A stretch of 64,000 nucleotides of DNA, taken from NCBI RefSeq assembly GCF_000620705.1, contig NZ_KK211169.1, forward strand, positions 1 to 64,000, written 5' to 3'. The translations under genes were made by a program, and so were the position numbers. Position 1 is the first letter of the stretch, and each line of letters opens with the position of its first letter. A model generated the notes under the pieces. The model was not told the DNA's origin. It made no database searches and saw nothing but the letters and a program-made list of their open reading frames with translations. Below are positions 7,446 to 15,108 of this stretch, piece after piece. The stretch comes from Nocardioides sp. URHA0020. GTDB taxonomy: Bacteria; Actinomycetota; Actinomycetes; Propionibacteriales; Nocardioidaceae.

Positions 7446-8744
7446 TGGGTAAAAAGGGCACCCGGAACAGCAACGGTGAGTCCTCGATCTACCGCGATCC
7501 CAAGGGGACCTGGCACGGATGGGTCACGATGGGCCAACGCGCCGATGGCTCCAACGATCGCCGGCATCGGCAGGGCAGGAACCGTACAGAGGTCGCGCGG
7601 AAGGTCGCTGAACTAGAGAAGGCTCGAGAGTCGGGGCAGTTCGCCGCCGCGGGTGCGGCCACAACCTTAGAGCAATGGCTGAGCCACTGGCTCCGCGAGA
7701 TCGCGCCCAACCGCCTGAGGCGAAAGACGCTTGCTTCCTACCGTACGGACATCATCAGGCACCTGATTCCGGGTCTCGGCAAGGTGCGGCTCAAGAGGCT
7801 CACGTGGGTACAGATCGAGGCGTTCGAGGCGGCCATGCGTCGCGAGACTGTGACGGAAGCCGGCCTGAGTCGCGTGCGCTACCGGCCCGCGACGGTCGAC
7901 CACGTCCATCGAACCTTGCATAGCGCCCTCAAGGACGCGGTTCGCGCTGGGCTCCTCGGCAACAATCCGGCGACGCAGGTTCAGTCGACTGCCTCGCAAG
8001 CAGTAGACGCCGTCGACTTCGAAGGTGGAGTCCTTAGCGTCGACGAAGCACGCCGCGTAATCGCTTCGGCCCTGAAGCGCGACGGAGGCGCCCGACATGT
8101 CATCCGGCTTGCTTTGGGTCTGCGACAGGGAGAGACGCTGGGTCTGCCTTGGTCGCGGACCTTTCTTGAGTCGGCCCCGCGCCTCTCCATTGCCCAACAG
8201 CTGCAGCGACACTCCTACCTGCACGGTTGTGGGGAGGAGATCGGCATCGCGGGAAGCCGGGAGTGGCCGTGCGGCGCCAAGCGAGGAGCCGATTGCCCCT
8301 CTCGCCACGGAGGCGGACTTGTCGTGACGCAAGTCAAGACTCGCAAAGGCGAACGCGTGATTCCGCTCGACGACGTCAGCGCGGCGTACCTTCGCGCGCA
8401 CAAGGCGGCCCAAGCCGAACTGCGGCTCGCGGCGGGGCCGGCATGGCACGACACCGGCTTGGTGTTTCACCCAGCCCGATGGCTCACCAATTGACCCGCG
8501 CGCCGATCTTCGAGAATGGAAGGAGATCCTGGCCGAGGCCGGGGTCCGCGACGTTCGTCTGCACGACGCACGACACACCGCGGCGACCATCCTCCTGGTC
8601 CAAGGCGTCGACAAGCGCGTGGTGATGGACCTCATGGGATGGAGCAGCGAAGCTATGCTTCGCCGCTATCAGCACGTTGTCGACGAGTTGCGTGTCGAGG
8701 CTGTTCGAAAGTCGACGTCCTACTTGTACGGAACGGCAAACTGA
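7445..8744 (+). pseudogene. Tyrosine recombinase/integrase, frameshifted
   Basis: Site-specific integrase in two frames. The first part (7445-8494) has an arm-type N-terminus (SSIYRDPKGTWHGWV), a core-binding domain and the first catalytic Arg (ALGLRQGETLGLPW). It then stops early. The +1 frame from about 8470 continues with DGSPIDPRADLREWKEILAE, the catalytic HDARHTAAT box, GWSS and the nucleophile in RRYQHV, ending at 8744. Removing one C from CCC at 8470-8472 restores GLVFHQPDGSPID. It is therefore inactive, a sequencing error, or (least likely) expressed by frameshifting. Confidence 0.85.
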
Positions 8745-8780
8745 GATTCGAACTGTCTGTCGTCCCCGCATCGCAGTCGA

Positions 8781-9248
8781 CTAGAAGGCGCCCATCTGGT
8801 CGAGCACCTGCTCGGCCATGTCCACGATGTCTGTGGCTCTCGCGAGGTCCGCTTTGACGTCGTGCGCCGTCACCGATGGCGCGTCGCCCGTCGGGTACTC
8901 GCTGTCGTTGCGAGTGCGGCGCATCCGAGGGAATGCGCGCAGGAGGTTGCCAGCAACGTTGCCCAACTGAGCTGCGACTGCATCGCCGACGACCACATGG
9001 CCGCCCGCGTGGGTAGGCCGCAGCCCTTGGTTCTCCAACACCGCGACCAGCGCTTTGCGAGTCGCGTCGTATGTGAGCTGGTAGGCGCCGGTGGGGTCAG
9101 CATCAGCGATCGCTGTCGCGGATGCGAGATGCGTGCGCGCTTGTTTGACGAGGAAATCGGCCTGACTGCGACTCGCTGCGACGCTCTCAAGGTGCCCGGC
9201 GCTCAGCATCTGCTGGATGGTTGTCTCGCCGATCGCCCAGCGGGTCAT
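8781..9248 (-). CDS. HEPN-domain protein (putative toxin of HEPN-MNT pair)
   Basis: A 155-aa all-helical protein. YQLTYDATRKALVAVLENQG (about 56-75) and RRTRNDSEYP (110-119) fit HEPN proteins of the nucleotidyltransferase-associated type, where an R-N...Y/H motif forms the RNase site. The gene follows a nucleotidyltransferase gene by 46 bp on the same strand, the usual toxin-antitoxin layout in which the nucleotidyltransferase neutralises the HEPN RNase by modification. RNase activity is inferred from the family. Confidence 0.65.
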   Translation of the reverse strand: MTRWAIGETTIQQMLSAGHLESVAASRSQADFLVKQARTHLASATAIADADPTGAYQLTYDATRKALVAVLENQGLRPTHAGGHVVVGDAVAAQLGNVAGNLLRAFPRMRRTRNDSEYPTGDAPSVTAHDVKADLARATDIVDMAEQVLDQMGAF

Positions 9249-9294
9249 CGGAAGCCCTCACTCCTGTGTTGTGGATCTACCCGGTCTGGTTGCC

Positions 9295-9924
9295 TCACGG
9301 AGAGTCTGCTGCGGCGGGTGTCTGCGTCGTTAGTCCGTTCGGCAGCGCTTGCAGGTGCACCATTGGACGGTCGCGGATGGTGCGAAGGAACGGGTCGTCG
9401 CCAGGGTGTTGCCACCGCTTCTTGGAGATCTGCCGAATGTTGACCTCCCGGTGGAGCTTTCCGCGCGCGGTCTCAGCGATCTGGTCCAGAAGATCTAAAT
9501 CGACGCTGCCGACGACCAGCACGTCTACGTCGTTCGGGGTCGGTCCCGGAGCGCCCGAATATCGCGATGCCCAGGAGCCGTAGATGTAGGCTTCCTCGAC
9601 GCCAGGAAGTTCGGTGAGGAGGCCCCGGAGGACGGGAAGGGGGCCGAAGGTGACGGCCAGGAGCTCGCGAAGTGCGCGCGTGACGAGGGTGTCATCGGGA
9701 GCCGAGATCAAGCGGGATCGGCCGGCTTTGACCTCGGCCAGGAGTCCCGCTTCGAGAAGTCGCCGAACTTCGGCGTGAACACTGGTTACGGGTTCATCAA
9801 GTTCGCGTGCCAGGTCGCTGATGCTCAGTGGCGCGTCCCAGCGGCTCAGATAGATCGCAGAAAGGATCTCTCCCTGCAGACGAGAGCGCAGGATTGCGAG
9901 TAGAGGCGGAGCTGACTTTCTCAT
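9295..9924 (-). CDS. Winged-helix/minimal nucleotidyltransferase fusion (putative antitoxin)
   Basis: A 209-aa protein with two domains. Residues 15-75 are a winged helix (LSISDLARELDEPVTSVHAE). Residues 110-170 are a nucleotidyltransferase with GSWASRY at 116-122 and NDVDVLVVG at 131-139, supplying the GS and the D-x-D metal ligands. It precedes the HEPN gene in an operon, so it probably acts both as antitoxin and, through the winged helix, as autorepressor. ATG at 9924 is a clear start. Confidence 0.7.
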   Translation of the reverse strand: MRKSAPPLLAILRSRLQGEILSAIYLSRWDAPLSISDLARELDEPVTSVHAEVRRLLEAGLLAEVKAGRSRLISAPDDTLVTRALRELLAVTFGPLPVLRGLLTELPGVEEAYIYGSWASRYSGAPGPTPNDVDVLVVGSVDLDLLDQIAETARGKLHREVNIRQISKKRWQHPGDDPFLRTIRDRPMVHLQALPNGLTTQTPAAADSP

Positions 9925-10123
9925 TTACCTGTAATCATCTCTCGGTATACGGGATTGTCAAGGTAGAGGGCGCACGAGATGGACGTCGGTCGCTACCACT
10001 TGATCTCCGTGACTAGCAGGGAGCGTGTGGGTGGGGGCTTGCGAACGTGCGGTCCGCTAGTCAGTTCGACGCGCGCGGCAATGCAACCAGGTCGCTCGCA
10101 CTTGCGAACCCGTACGCTCAGAC

Positions 10124-10288
10124 ATGACGACAGGAGTCGAAATGCTCGATCTGTACGTGACTCTTGGCCAGTCCAACGTCGGCCGCGACACGCGCACGGG
10201 GCGCGAGACCGACACCAAGGAGATCGAAACGGCTGATCGCGATCGCGCGGCCTACCGACATGACCTGACGAGCCTTCCACTCTCGTAG
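10124..10288 (+). CDS. Putative graspetide-type RiPP precursor 1
   Basis: A short peptide (54 aa from ATG 10124, or 48 aa from ATG 10142, which has CAGGAG five bases upstream). It contains LDLYVTLG near the N-terminus, then GRETDTKEIETADRDRA and ends LPLS. The same skeleton occurs in two following peptides, and an ATP-grasp ligase closes the operon. The longer start aligns better with precursor 2 (both begin MT); the ribosome site favours the shorter. Thr and Glu/Asp residues in the core would be the ester/amide donors in such systems; this is inferred. Confidence 0.6.
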   Translation: MTTGVEMLDLYVTLGQSNVGRDTRTGRETDTKEIETADRDRAAYRHDLTSLPLS

Positions 10289-10299
10289 GAGCATTGAAC

Positions 10300-10470
10300 A
10301 TGACAGACGCACCGGCAGAGAAGCTCGATCTATACCTGCGGCTCGGGTCGCAGTTCGCGGCTGACCGAGAAAGCGGTCCGACAGGATCCACGCTGACGCA
10401 TAAGGAGGAGACGGCCGACAACGACCGAGCTCACAGTGTCCTCGTGGCGGTTGGACTTCCCGCGGGCTGA
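10300..10470 (+). CDS. Putative graspetide-type RiPP precursor 2
   Basis: A 56-aa peptide: N-terminal MTDAPAEKLDLYLRLG, core GSTLTHKEETADNDRA, C-terminal GLPAG. It aligns with precursors 1 and 3 over its full length, with invariant DLY, T-x-T, ET-x-D-x-DR and LP. TAGGAG lies eight bases upstream, overlapping the stop of precursor 1, so the genes are tightly coupled. The leader motif DLYxxL is presumably what the ligase recognises. Confidence 0.65.
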   Translation: MTDAPAEKLDLYLRLGSQFAADRESGPTGSTLTHKEETADNDRAHSVLVAVGLPAG

Positions 10471-10530
10471 GGCCGAACGCTTAGACACGAATCGCCACCC
10501 GCGTCCCAGTTGACGCCCTAGAGTCGGGGC

Positions 10531-10704
10531 ATGCCCTGTGGCTCGCGTGCTGTTGCTGACGACCTGTACCTCGTACTCTCCAGCATTCCCGCTGTGACGG
10601 ACCGCGAGGGCGCGAACCGAGGAACCCTTACGGCTAGCCCTGAAACCGTCGACGACGACAGGCGATCCGTTGACGGCTTTGCTTGCGGGCTACCTGTCGG
10701 ATGA
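10531..10704 (+). CDS. Putative graspetide-type RiPP precursor 3
   Basis: A 57-aa peptide with DDLYLVL near residue 10, core RGTLTASPETVDDDRR and C-terminal GLPVG. It conserves the DLY, T-x-T, ET-x-D-x-DR and GLPxG positions of precursors 1 and 2 although the rest has diverged. Its TGA overlaps the ATG of the ATP-grasp gene as ATGA, which ties peptide and enzyme together in translation and fixes the ligase start. Two Cys residues (3 and 52) are absent from the other peptides. Confidence 0.65.
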   Translation: MPCGSRAVADDLYLVLSSIPAVTDREGANRGTLTASPETVDDDRRSVDGFACGLPVG

Positions 10705-11642
10705 CCAGCGACCTGGGTGCGTGCGTACTCATCGTTGGTGAGGAGACCGACCCTCACGTCGAGGCAGTTGCGGCCCTCCTGGAGTCGGCGCTAACAGTTG
10801 TCATCGACGCTGAATCTTTGTCGTCGCGCCCCTACTTGCTGTCAGCAGATGGCTTCGAGGTCGAGGGTCTTGCTGGGCCCTTTCGCTCAGGGCGCGCGCG
10901 GGCTTGGATGCGTCGTCTCGCCCCTGCCGATTGGGGGCACGGGGACGCAATCGGCTCGCACGCCGCAGTTGCGCAAGCGGCGGCAGTTTCGCTGATTGCC
11001 GGCATAGCCCGTGTTCCGGGGATCGACTGGCTCACGCCAATCGACCCGCTGCTCATCTGTGAGAGCAAGCTGCTCCAGATCCGGATCGCCGACCGTCTCG
11101 GCATTGCGACGCCCCGAACCGTGGTCACCAACAAGGTCGACACCGCTGTGCGCGAACTTGGCCACAACGTAGTCATCAAGCCCCTGGGGCCTGGCCATTT
11201 CACGACCTCAGACGGCACTCCTGCTGTGGTCTATGCGACGGCGGTCGATCTCTTGAGTCCGGACTTCCAAGATCTCGGGCCGACGCCGTTCCTGCTCCAG
11301 GAGCGAATTACCGCGAGCACCCACTTGCGAGTCGTCACGGTCCGCGGCCAGTGCTGGGTTGCTGAGCTCGACGCAGACTCCGTCCCGCTCGACTGGCGAG
11401 CAGAGGAGGCAGCACACAGCTCCTTTCGCGCGACGTACGGAACGCACGACACTGTTGCCAAGGCGGCGGCGCGCCTAGCCGACGACCTTGGTCTCGGCTA
11501 CAGCAGTCAGGACTGGATCCTTACCCCGAGCGGCGATGAGGTCCTACTGGATGTGAACCCCGCTGGACAGTGGCTGTTCCTGCCGGAGCCGATTGCGTCG
11601 GCCGTCTCGGCGGCGATCGCCAGCTGGCTCAACGGAGGTTAG
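10701..11642 (+). CDS. ATP-grasp ligase, graspetide-synthetase-like (MvdC/MvdD/TgnB type)
   Basis: A 313-aa enzyme expected to activate Asp/Glu side chains with ATP and join them to Thr/Ser or Lys of a peptide. It starts VLIVGEETDPHVEAVAALL, as in this family. It has ESKLLQIRIADRLGIATPRT (121-140), the ATP-binding VVIKP (157-161), LLQERI (198-203), THLRVVTVRG (207-216) and the metal-binding DVNPAGQWLFLPE (284-296), the last being diagnostic for microviridin-type ligases. ATG 10701 is chosen for its ATGA overlap with precursor 3. No methyltransferase, protease or ABC transporter adjoins. Confidence 0.8.
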   Translation: MTSDLGACVLIVGEETDPHVEAVAALLESALTVVIDAESLSSRPYLLSADGFEVEGLAGPFRSGRARAWMRRLAPADWGHGDAIGSHAAVAQAAAVSLIAGIARVPGIDWLTPIDPLLICESKLLQIRIADRLGIATPRTVVTNKVDTAVRELGHNVVIKPLGPGHFTTSDGTPAVVYATAVDLLSPDFQDLGPTPFLLQERITASTHLRVVTVRGQCWVAELDADSVPLDWRAEEAAHSSFRATYGTHDTVAKAAARLADDLGLGYSSQDWILTPSGDEVLLDVNPAGQWLFLPEPIASAVSAAIASWLNGG

Positions 11643-11644
11643 AA

Positions 11645-12250
11645 ATGGCACCTGACACATCTGGGCGAACGGAGCCGCCCGCTCCGCTTCCTGAATGGAA
11701 GCTGTACCTGGTCCACCTCAGCGGTCTTTGGGCGGGAAAGTCGGTTCCGGTCGTTGAACTCCATCGATCGCAACCGGCCGACATCTCATCGTGCACCGAT
11801 CAGGAGCTCAACCTCCTGATTGCCGTCGCCCAGCGCCAACTCGATGCCCTCTCTGAACAGCTCGAGCAGATCCGTCAGCGCGGTCAGTTCCTCTTCACAA
11901 CCCTCATCGTTCTGATCGGTCTGTCCACGGCGGCACTTTCGAAGATCGTGGACGGAACCAGCCTGGTGGGCTTCGTCATCTGGGCTGTTGCAATCGCGGT
12001 CCTCTTCCTTGCCCTGCTCGGCACCGCAGGTGTCGTGGTGAACAGAAAGGTGATGGGAACCGTCGACTCAGCCTGGATTACCCACCAGCCGCGGCCGTGG
12101 TTGCAAGCGAACGCCCAAGATCACCTCGATTCCGTCGAGCCATCGTGGGCGACGGTCGCGACCCAAATCACCATCTACCGCGACAGCGCGCTGTTGACGA
12201 TCTTGGGCGTAGTTGGCATCGGCGTTGCCTGGTGCGTCTCTCTCGCCTGA
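11645..12250 (+). CDS. Membrane protein of the RiPP-like operon
   Basis: A 201-aa protein with about 80 soluble N-terminal residues ending in a likely coiled coil (LLIAVAQRQLDALSEQLEQI), then three predicted membrane segments at about 82-99, 106-132 and 182-200. No known family is recognised. The ATG follows the ligase stop by two bases, and its GGAGG lies inside the ligase gene, so it is co-translated. A role in export, immunity or anchoring of the product is inference from position alone. Confidence 0.65.
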   Translation: MAPDTSGRTEPPAPLPEWKLYLVHLSGLWAGKSVPVVELHRSQPADISSCTDQELNLLIAVAQRQLDALSEQLEQIRQRGQFLFTTLIVLIGLSTAALSKIVDGTSLVGFVIWAVAIAVLFLALLGTAGVVVNRKVMGTVDSAWITHQPRPWLQANAQDHLDSVEPSWATVATQITIYRDSALLTILGVVGIGVAWCVSLA

Positions 12251-12382
12251 CGTTCGAGATGTCCACGGGTTGACGACGGAACCGGCTGATCAGCGCGGCA
12301 CCTCGGCTGCCCTTCACAGTCGTGCGGGGCTCAGATCGCGGATCGCCTCGACGGCTGAGAGCAACAGATCGATCGAACGGGA

Positions 12383-13657
12383 TCACCTCTCCATGCGTTC
12401 GATCAGTCGGTCCGTATCGACGCCGAGCCGCACCGCAAGCCACGCCCGGATCAAGTTGAGGCCCTGAGCGGCGAAGTCGCGAGCCGCCAGAGCGTCGGGG
12501 AGAGGCCGGTCTGCATGCTTCGATCCCTTGAAGGCCTCATTGAAGTCACGGCGCCAGGTCCTTGCGTCGGCTTCGCCATAGAGGCGGTTGTGGTGGAAGC
12601 CAACGGCATCTGTGACCCGCTCCAGGAGTCGCGGGAAGTTCGGCGTCGCGCCACCCCTCGAGTTGCGCTCCGCAGTCCAGATGGCGAAGCCGAGTGACTC
12701 AAGAGCCACTCCGATCTGCAGGAGCTTCGCCTCAATGGTCGTGCCTTGCTGAAACATCGTGGTGACAGCAATCCAGGTGGGGCGTGACCAGAGATCCCAT
12801 TCGGCCATCCAAGACTGAAGAGCTGATTCGTCCAGGTCGCGCAGATAGAACAAGGGTCTGTCGCGCGTTCTGTCTAGAGGTCTGACGGCGGCGGACCCTC
12901 GTCCGAACGAGGGTTGGTACGCCTCGTGCCAGAAGCGTTTCTCGCTGCTGTCAGAGTAGGCCTGGTCGTCGTCGCGCATCACTGCGGTGAGCTCTGCGCT
13001 GCAGGGCTTTGCGTAGACCAAGCACATCAGGTCCTGCAGCATGCGGTGCACGACCGCGTGGTTCTCCCACGCCACGAGCTCAGCAGACCGCGTCCGGACC
13101 GACACGATGTCGGTAACGGAGAAGACGTTGCCCGTGGGGCGTGGATTGTGGGTAAATGTGGTTTCTAGGGAGACGTTGAGTGGGCCGCCGAGCAGGATCG
13201 GGTCGGGGTTGTCAGCCCGGATCAGCACTGCCAACGACTCATCGCCTGTGCGTTCGAGACTTTGCTGGACGGTAGTCATCTCCGCCCAAGTAGCGAGCCC
13301 GTCGATCTCGACTCTCATGCCGTTGACCGCGTCATAGGGGATCGCATCCCGGCCAGACGCGACAACCCGGGTCGCTCGGATTCTTTCCACGCTGGCTCCG
13401 CCGGTGGAAGCGGTCGTACCGACGTTCCGGCACTCCAGGAGGGTGAGGCGTCCTTCGTGGTCGTAGAAGTGCAGAGGGTCAGGCGCGGCAGGCGGATCAT
13501 CGGTGAGCATCCGAAACGGATCGAGGCCGGGATTGGATCTCGGCCGGGTCGCGATCGCCCCTTTCGCGTCCAACTGAACGATCACGACCTCCGACGTTCC
13601 GTCGTCGTTCTTGACGTGCCCCATCCGCAACGTTCCCGCCAAGAGCTTGCGTGCCAT
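12383..13657 (-). CDS. Probable HEPN-domain abortive-infection protein (ApeA-like)
   Basis: A 424-aa protein starting MARKLLAGTLRMG. The N-terminal half is a beta-rich region with LLGGPLNVSLETTF and the C-terminal third is helical with EAKLLQIGVALESLGFAIW, then RRDFNEAFKGSKHADRPLPD, a layout reminiscent of ApeA-type defence proteins with a terminal HEPN RNase. The open frame extends upstream to 13825, but ATG 13657 gives the plausible N-terminus. It converges on the RiPP-like operon inside the island. The family call is by resemblance only. Confidence 0.45.
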   Translation of the reverse strand: MARKLLAGTLRMGHVKNDDGTSEVVIVQLDAKGAIATRPRSNPGLDPFRMLTDDPPAAPDPLHFYDHEGRLTLLECRNVGTTASTGGASVERIRATRVVASGRDAIPYDAVNGMRVEIDGLATWAEMTTVQQSLERTGDESLAVLIRADNPDPILLGGPLNVSLETTFTHNPRPTGNVFSVTDIVSVRTRSAELVAWENHAVVHRMLQDLMCLVYAKPCSAELTAVMRDDDQAYSDSSEKRFWHEAYQPSFGRGSAAVRPLDRTRDRPLFYLRDLDESALQSWMAEWDLWSRPTWIAVTTMFQQGTTIEAKLLQIGVALESLGFAIWTAERNSRGGATPNFPRLLERVTDAVGFHHNRLYGEADARTWRRDFNEAFKGSKHADRPLPDALAARDFAAQGLNLIRAWLAVRLGVDTDRLIERMER

Positions 13658-13767
13658 GACACAACTCAACCGCATAGCTGGACGTTGCGGTCGATGGAAA
13701 CCGCCACTCGGCACGAAGCAGCGTCGCGATCGCGCCGAACCCGGGTCGTCGGGCGGCCCGCAACAGG

Positions 13768-14160
13768 TCAGATAGCGCGAACCTCGGTCGCCGGTTCGTT
13801 CAGCTGCTCTTCGTGGTGAGTCCACACGTTGGCGTCGAACACGTCAGGGGTCTGCTGCACGAACGGGTGACAGACCCCAACGCGCGCAGGAAAGTCTGCG
13901 TCTTGGTCCGATGGGCCGGGACATCGAGCTGGTCAATTCGGGTCAAGTCAACGCGTATGTCGCGCGGCCCGACCGTCGCTTCGCCCGGACCTCCCCGGAG
14001 CATCCCAGAGAGCGCCGTGGCATCTGCGGCACGTGTATAACGTTCGCGCCCAGCGGTCTTGAGGCGACCGCCCATGAAAGGGTGCCCCGACCAAGATCCA
14101 CGCGTGCCAGGTGACGCCATCAATGCAGATGTCTCCGCAGCGAAATGCAACGGAAACTGC
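13768..14160 (-). pseudogene. Possible decayed minus-strand gene in a 0.5-kb gap
   Basis: No intact gene covers 13658-14177. On the minus strand, protein-like stretches fall in successive frames: IDGVTWHAWILVGAPF near 14110, then RVDLTRIDQLDVPAHR near 13930, then VCHPFVQQTPDVFDANVW ending at a TGA at 13768-13770. Joined they could be one small frameshifted gene. No homologous family is recognised, so this is a tentative call. Confidence 0.25.
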
Positions 14161-14177
14161 AACTGACGTGTCCGAAA

Positions 14178-14207
14178 ACACCCCCACCGATTACCCGGTG
14201 GGGGTGT
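14178..14207. terminator. Strong hairpin, intrinsic terminator candidate
   Basis: ACACCCCCACCG and CGGTGGGGGTGT form a perfect 12-bp stem around a six-base loop. It sits between the island and the 3' end of the tRNA-Phe gene, so it probably ends the tRNA transcript coming from the right. Confidence 0.7.
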
Positions 14208-14235
14208 CTTCGCAGGTCAGAGACCTGCTTGCCGG

Positions 14236-14309
14236 TGGCCAGGGGCGGGGTCGAACCGCCGACCTTCCACTTTTCAGGCGGACGCTCGTACCAACTGAGC
14301 TACCTGGCC
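14236..14309 (-). tRNA. tRNA-Phe (GAA)
   Basis: On the minus strand: acceptor GGCCAGG/CCTGGCC, D-arm GCTC...GAGC, anticodon stem TCCGC/GTGGA with loop CTGAAAA (anticodon GAA), T-stem GGCGG/CCGCC with TTCGACC. It is 74 nt with discriminator A and no encoded CCA. Its 3' end faces the accessory island. Confidence 0.95.
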
Positions 14310-14416
14310 AAGCGACGGAAACCATACAGGAGCCGTCGGGGTCGGGCGAAACCAGCGGCGGCTGCTGCTTTTGGAGCGCTCAGCGAGGGGACTCTATGCT
14401 TCTCCGTGCACGTCCG

Positions 14417-14489
14417 GCCCCCATCGTCTAGCGGCCCAGGACCCCGCCCTTTCACGGCGGTAGCACGGGTTCGAATCCCGTTGGGGGTG
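14417..14489 (+). tRNA. tRNA-Glu (UUC)
   Basis: Acceptor GCCCCCA/TGGGGGT, anticodon stem CCGCC/GGCGG around CTTTCAC (anticodon TTC), T-arm CGGGTTCGAATCCCG. It is 73 nt, with no encoded CCA. Confidence 0.95.
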
Positions 14490-14571
14490 CGACCCGAGGT
14501 GCGAGTCGGCCCGATTGGGAGTCGGCCGCAACCATGGGTTAGAGTTCCACCGCTTCACCAGTGAGATACCT

Positions 14572-14645
14572 GGCCCCGTAGCGCAGTTGGTTAGCGCGCC
14601 GCCCTGTCACGGCGGAGGCCGCGGGTTCGAGTCCCGTCGGGGTCG
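14572..14645 (+). tRNA. tRNA-Asp (GUC)
   Basis: Acceptor GGCCCCG/CGGGGTC, D-arm GCGC...GCGC, anticodon stem CCGCC/GGCGG around CTGTCAC (anticodon GTC), T-arm CGGGTTCGAGTCCCG. It is 74 nt and follows tRNA-Glu by 82 bp on the same strand. Confidence 0.95.
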
Positions 14646-14653
14646 CAGATGAG

Positions 14654-14686
14654 CACCAGCCCCTCCCGGTCCGGGAGGGGCTGGTG
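14654..14686 (+). terminator. Terminator after the Glu/Asp tRNA pair
   Basis: CACCAGCCCCTCCCGG and CCGGGAGGGGCTGGTG form a long, near-perfect GC stem with a very short loop, starting nine bases after tRNA-Asp. Confidence 0.75.
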
Positions 14687-14728
14687 TCATTTCGACGGGC
14701 TCCTTCGGCGTGCCTGCACAATGACCGC

Positions 14729-15082
14729 ATGCCGGTCGAGATGGGCTCCGTGGAGTTCGACGCCCTCGTCGACCGCGCCCTGGACGCCATCCCCGACGAG
14801 ATCACCTCCCTGGTGCGCAACGTCGTCGTCCTGGTCGAGGACGAGCCACCGGCCGACGACCCCGACCTGCTCGGGCTCTACGACGGCATCGCGCTCACCG
14901 AGCGCTGGGGCGACCCGATGATGGATCTACCCGACCGCATCTTCATCTTCCGCAACCCCCTCCTCGACATGTGCGAGAGCGTGCAGGAGGTGGAGGACGA
15001 GGTCCGGATCACCGTCGTCCACGAGGTCGCCCACCACTTCGGCATCGACGACGCCCGTCTCCACGACCTGGGCTACGGCTGA
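14729..15082 (+). CDS. Metallopeptidase-family zincin (DUF1025-like)
   Basis: A 117-aa small zincin. VVVLVEDEPPADDPDLLGLY and the zinc site HEVAHHFGIDDARLHDLGYG at the C-terminus identify the compact actinobacterial metallopeptidase family. The HExxH Glu and the downstream Asp are present. It is cytosolic and its physiological substrate is unknown. ATG at 14729 (MPVEMGSVEF) is preferred; 14741 is a possible inner start. Confidence 0.85.
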   Translation: MPVEMGSVEFDALVDRALDAIPDEITSLVRNVVVLVEDEPPADDPDLLGLYDGIALTERWGDPMMDLPDRIFIFRNPLLDMCESVQEVEDEVRITVVHEVAHHFGIDDARLHDLGYG

Positions 15083-15108
15083 CCGCGGCGCGTCCGCGGA
15101 CCAGCGGC

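Noticed and set aside
14230..14260. Attachment site (direct repeat of tRNA-Phe 3' end) inside the island
   Set aside because: No second copy of the tRNA 3' end was found between 1 and 14,230; the other junction would have to lie left of the window.
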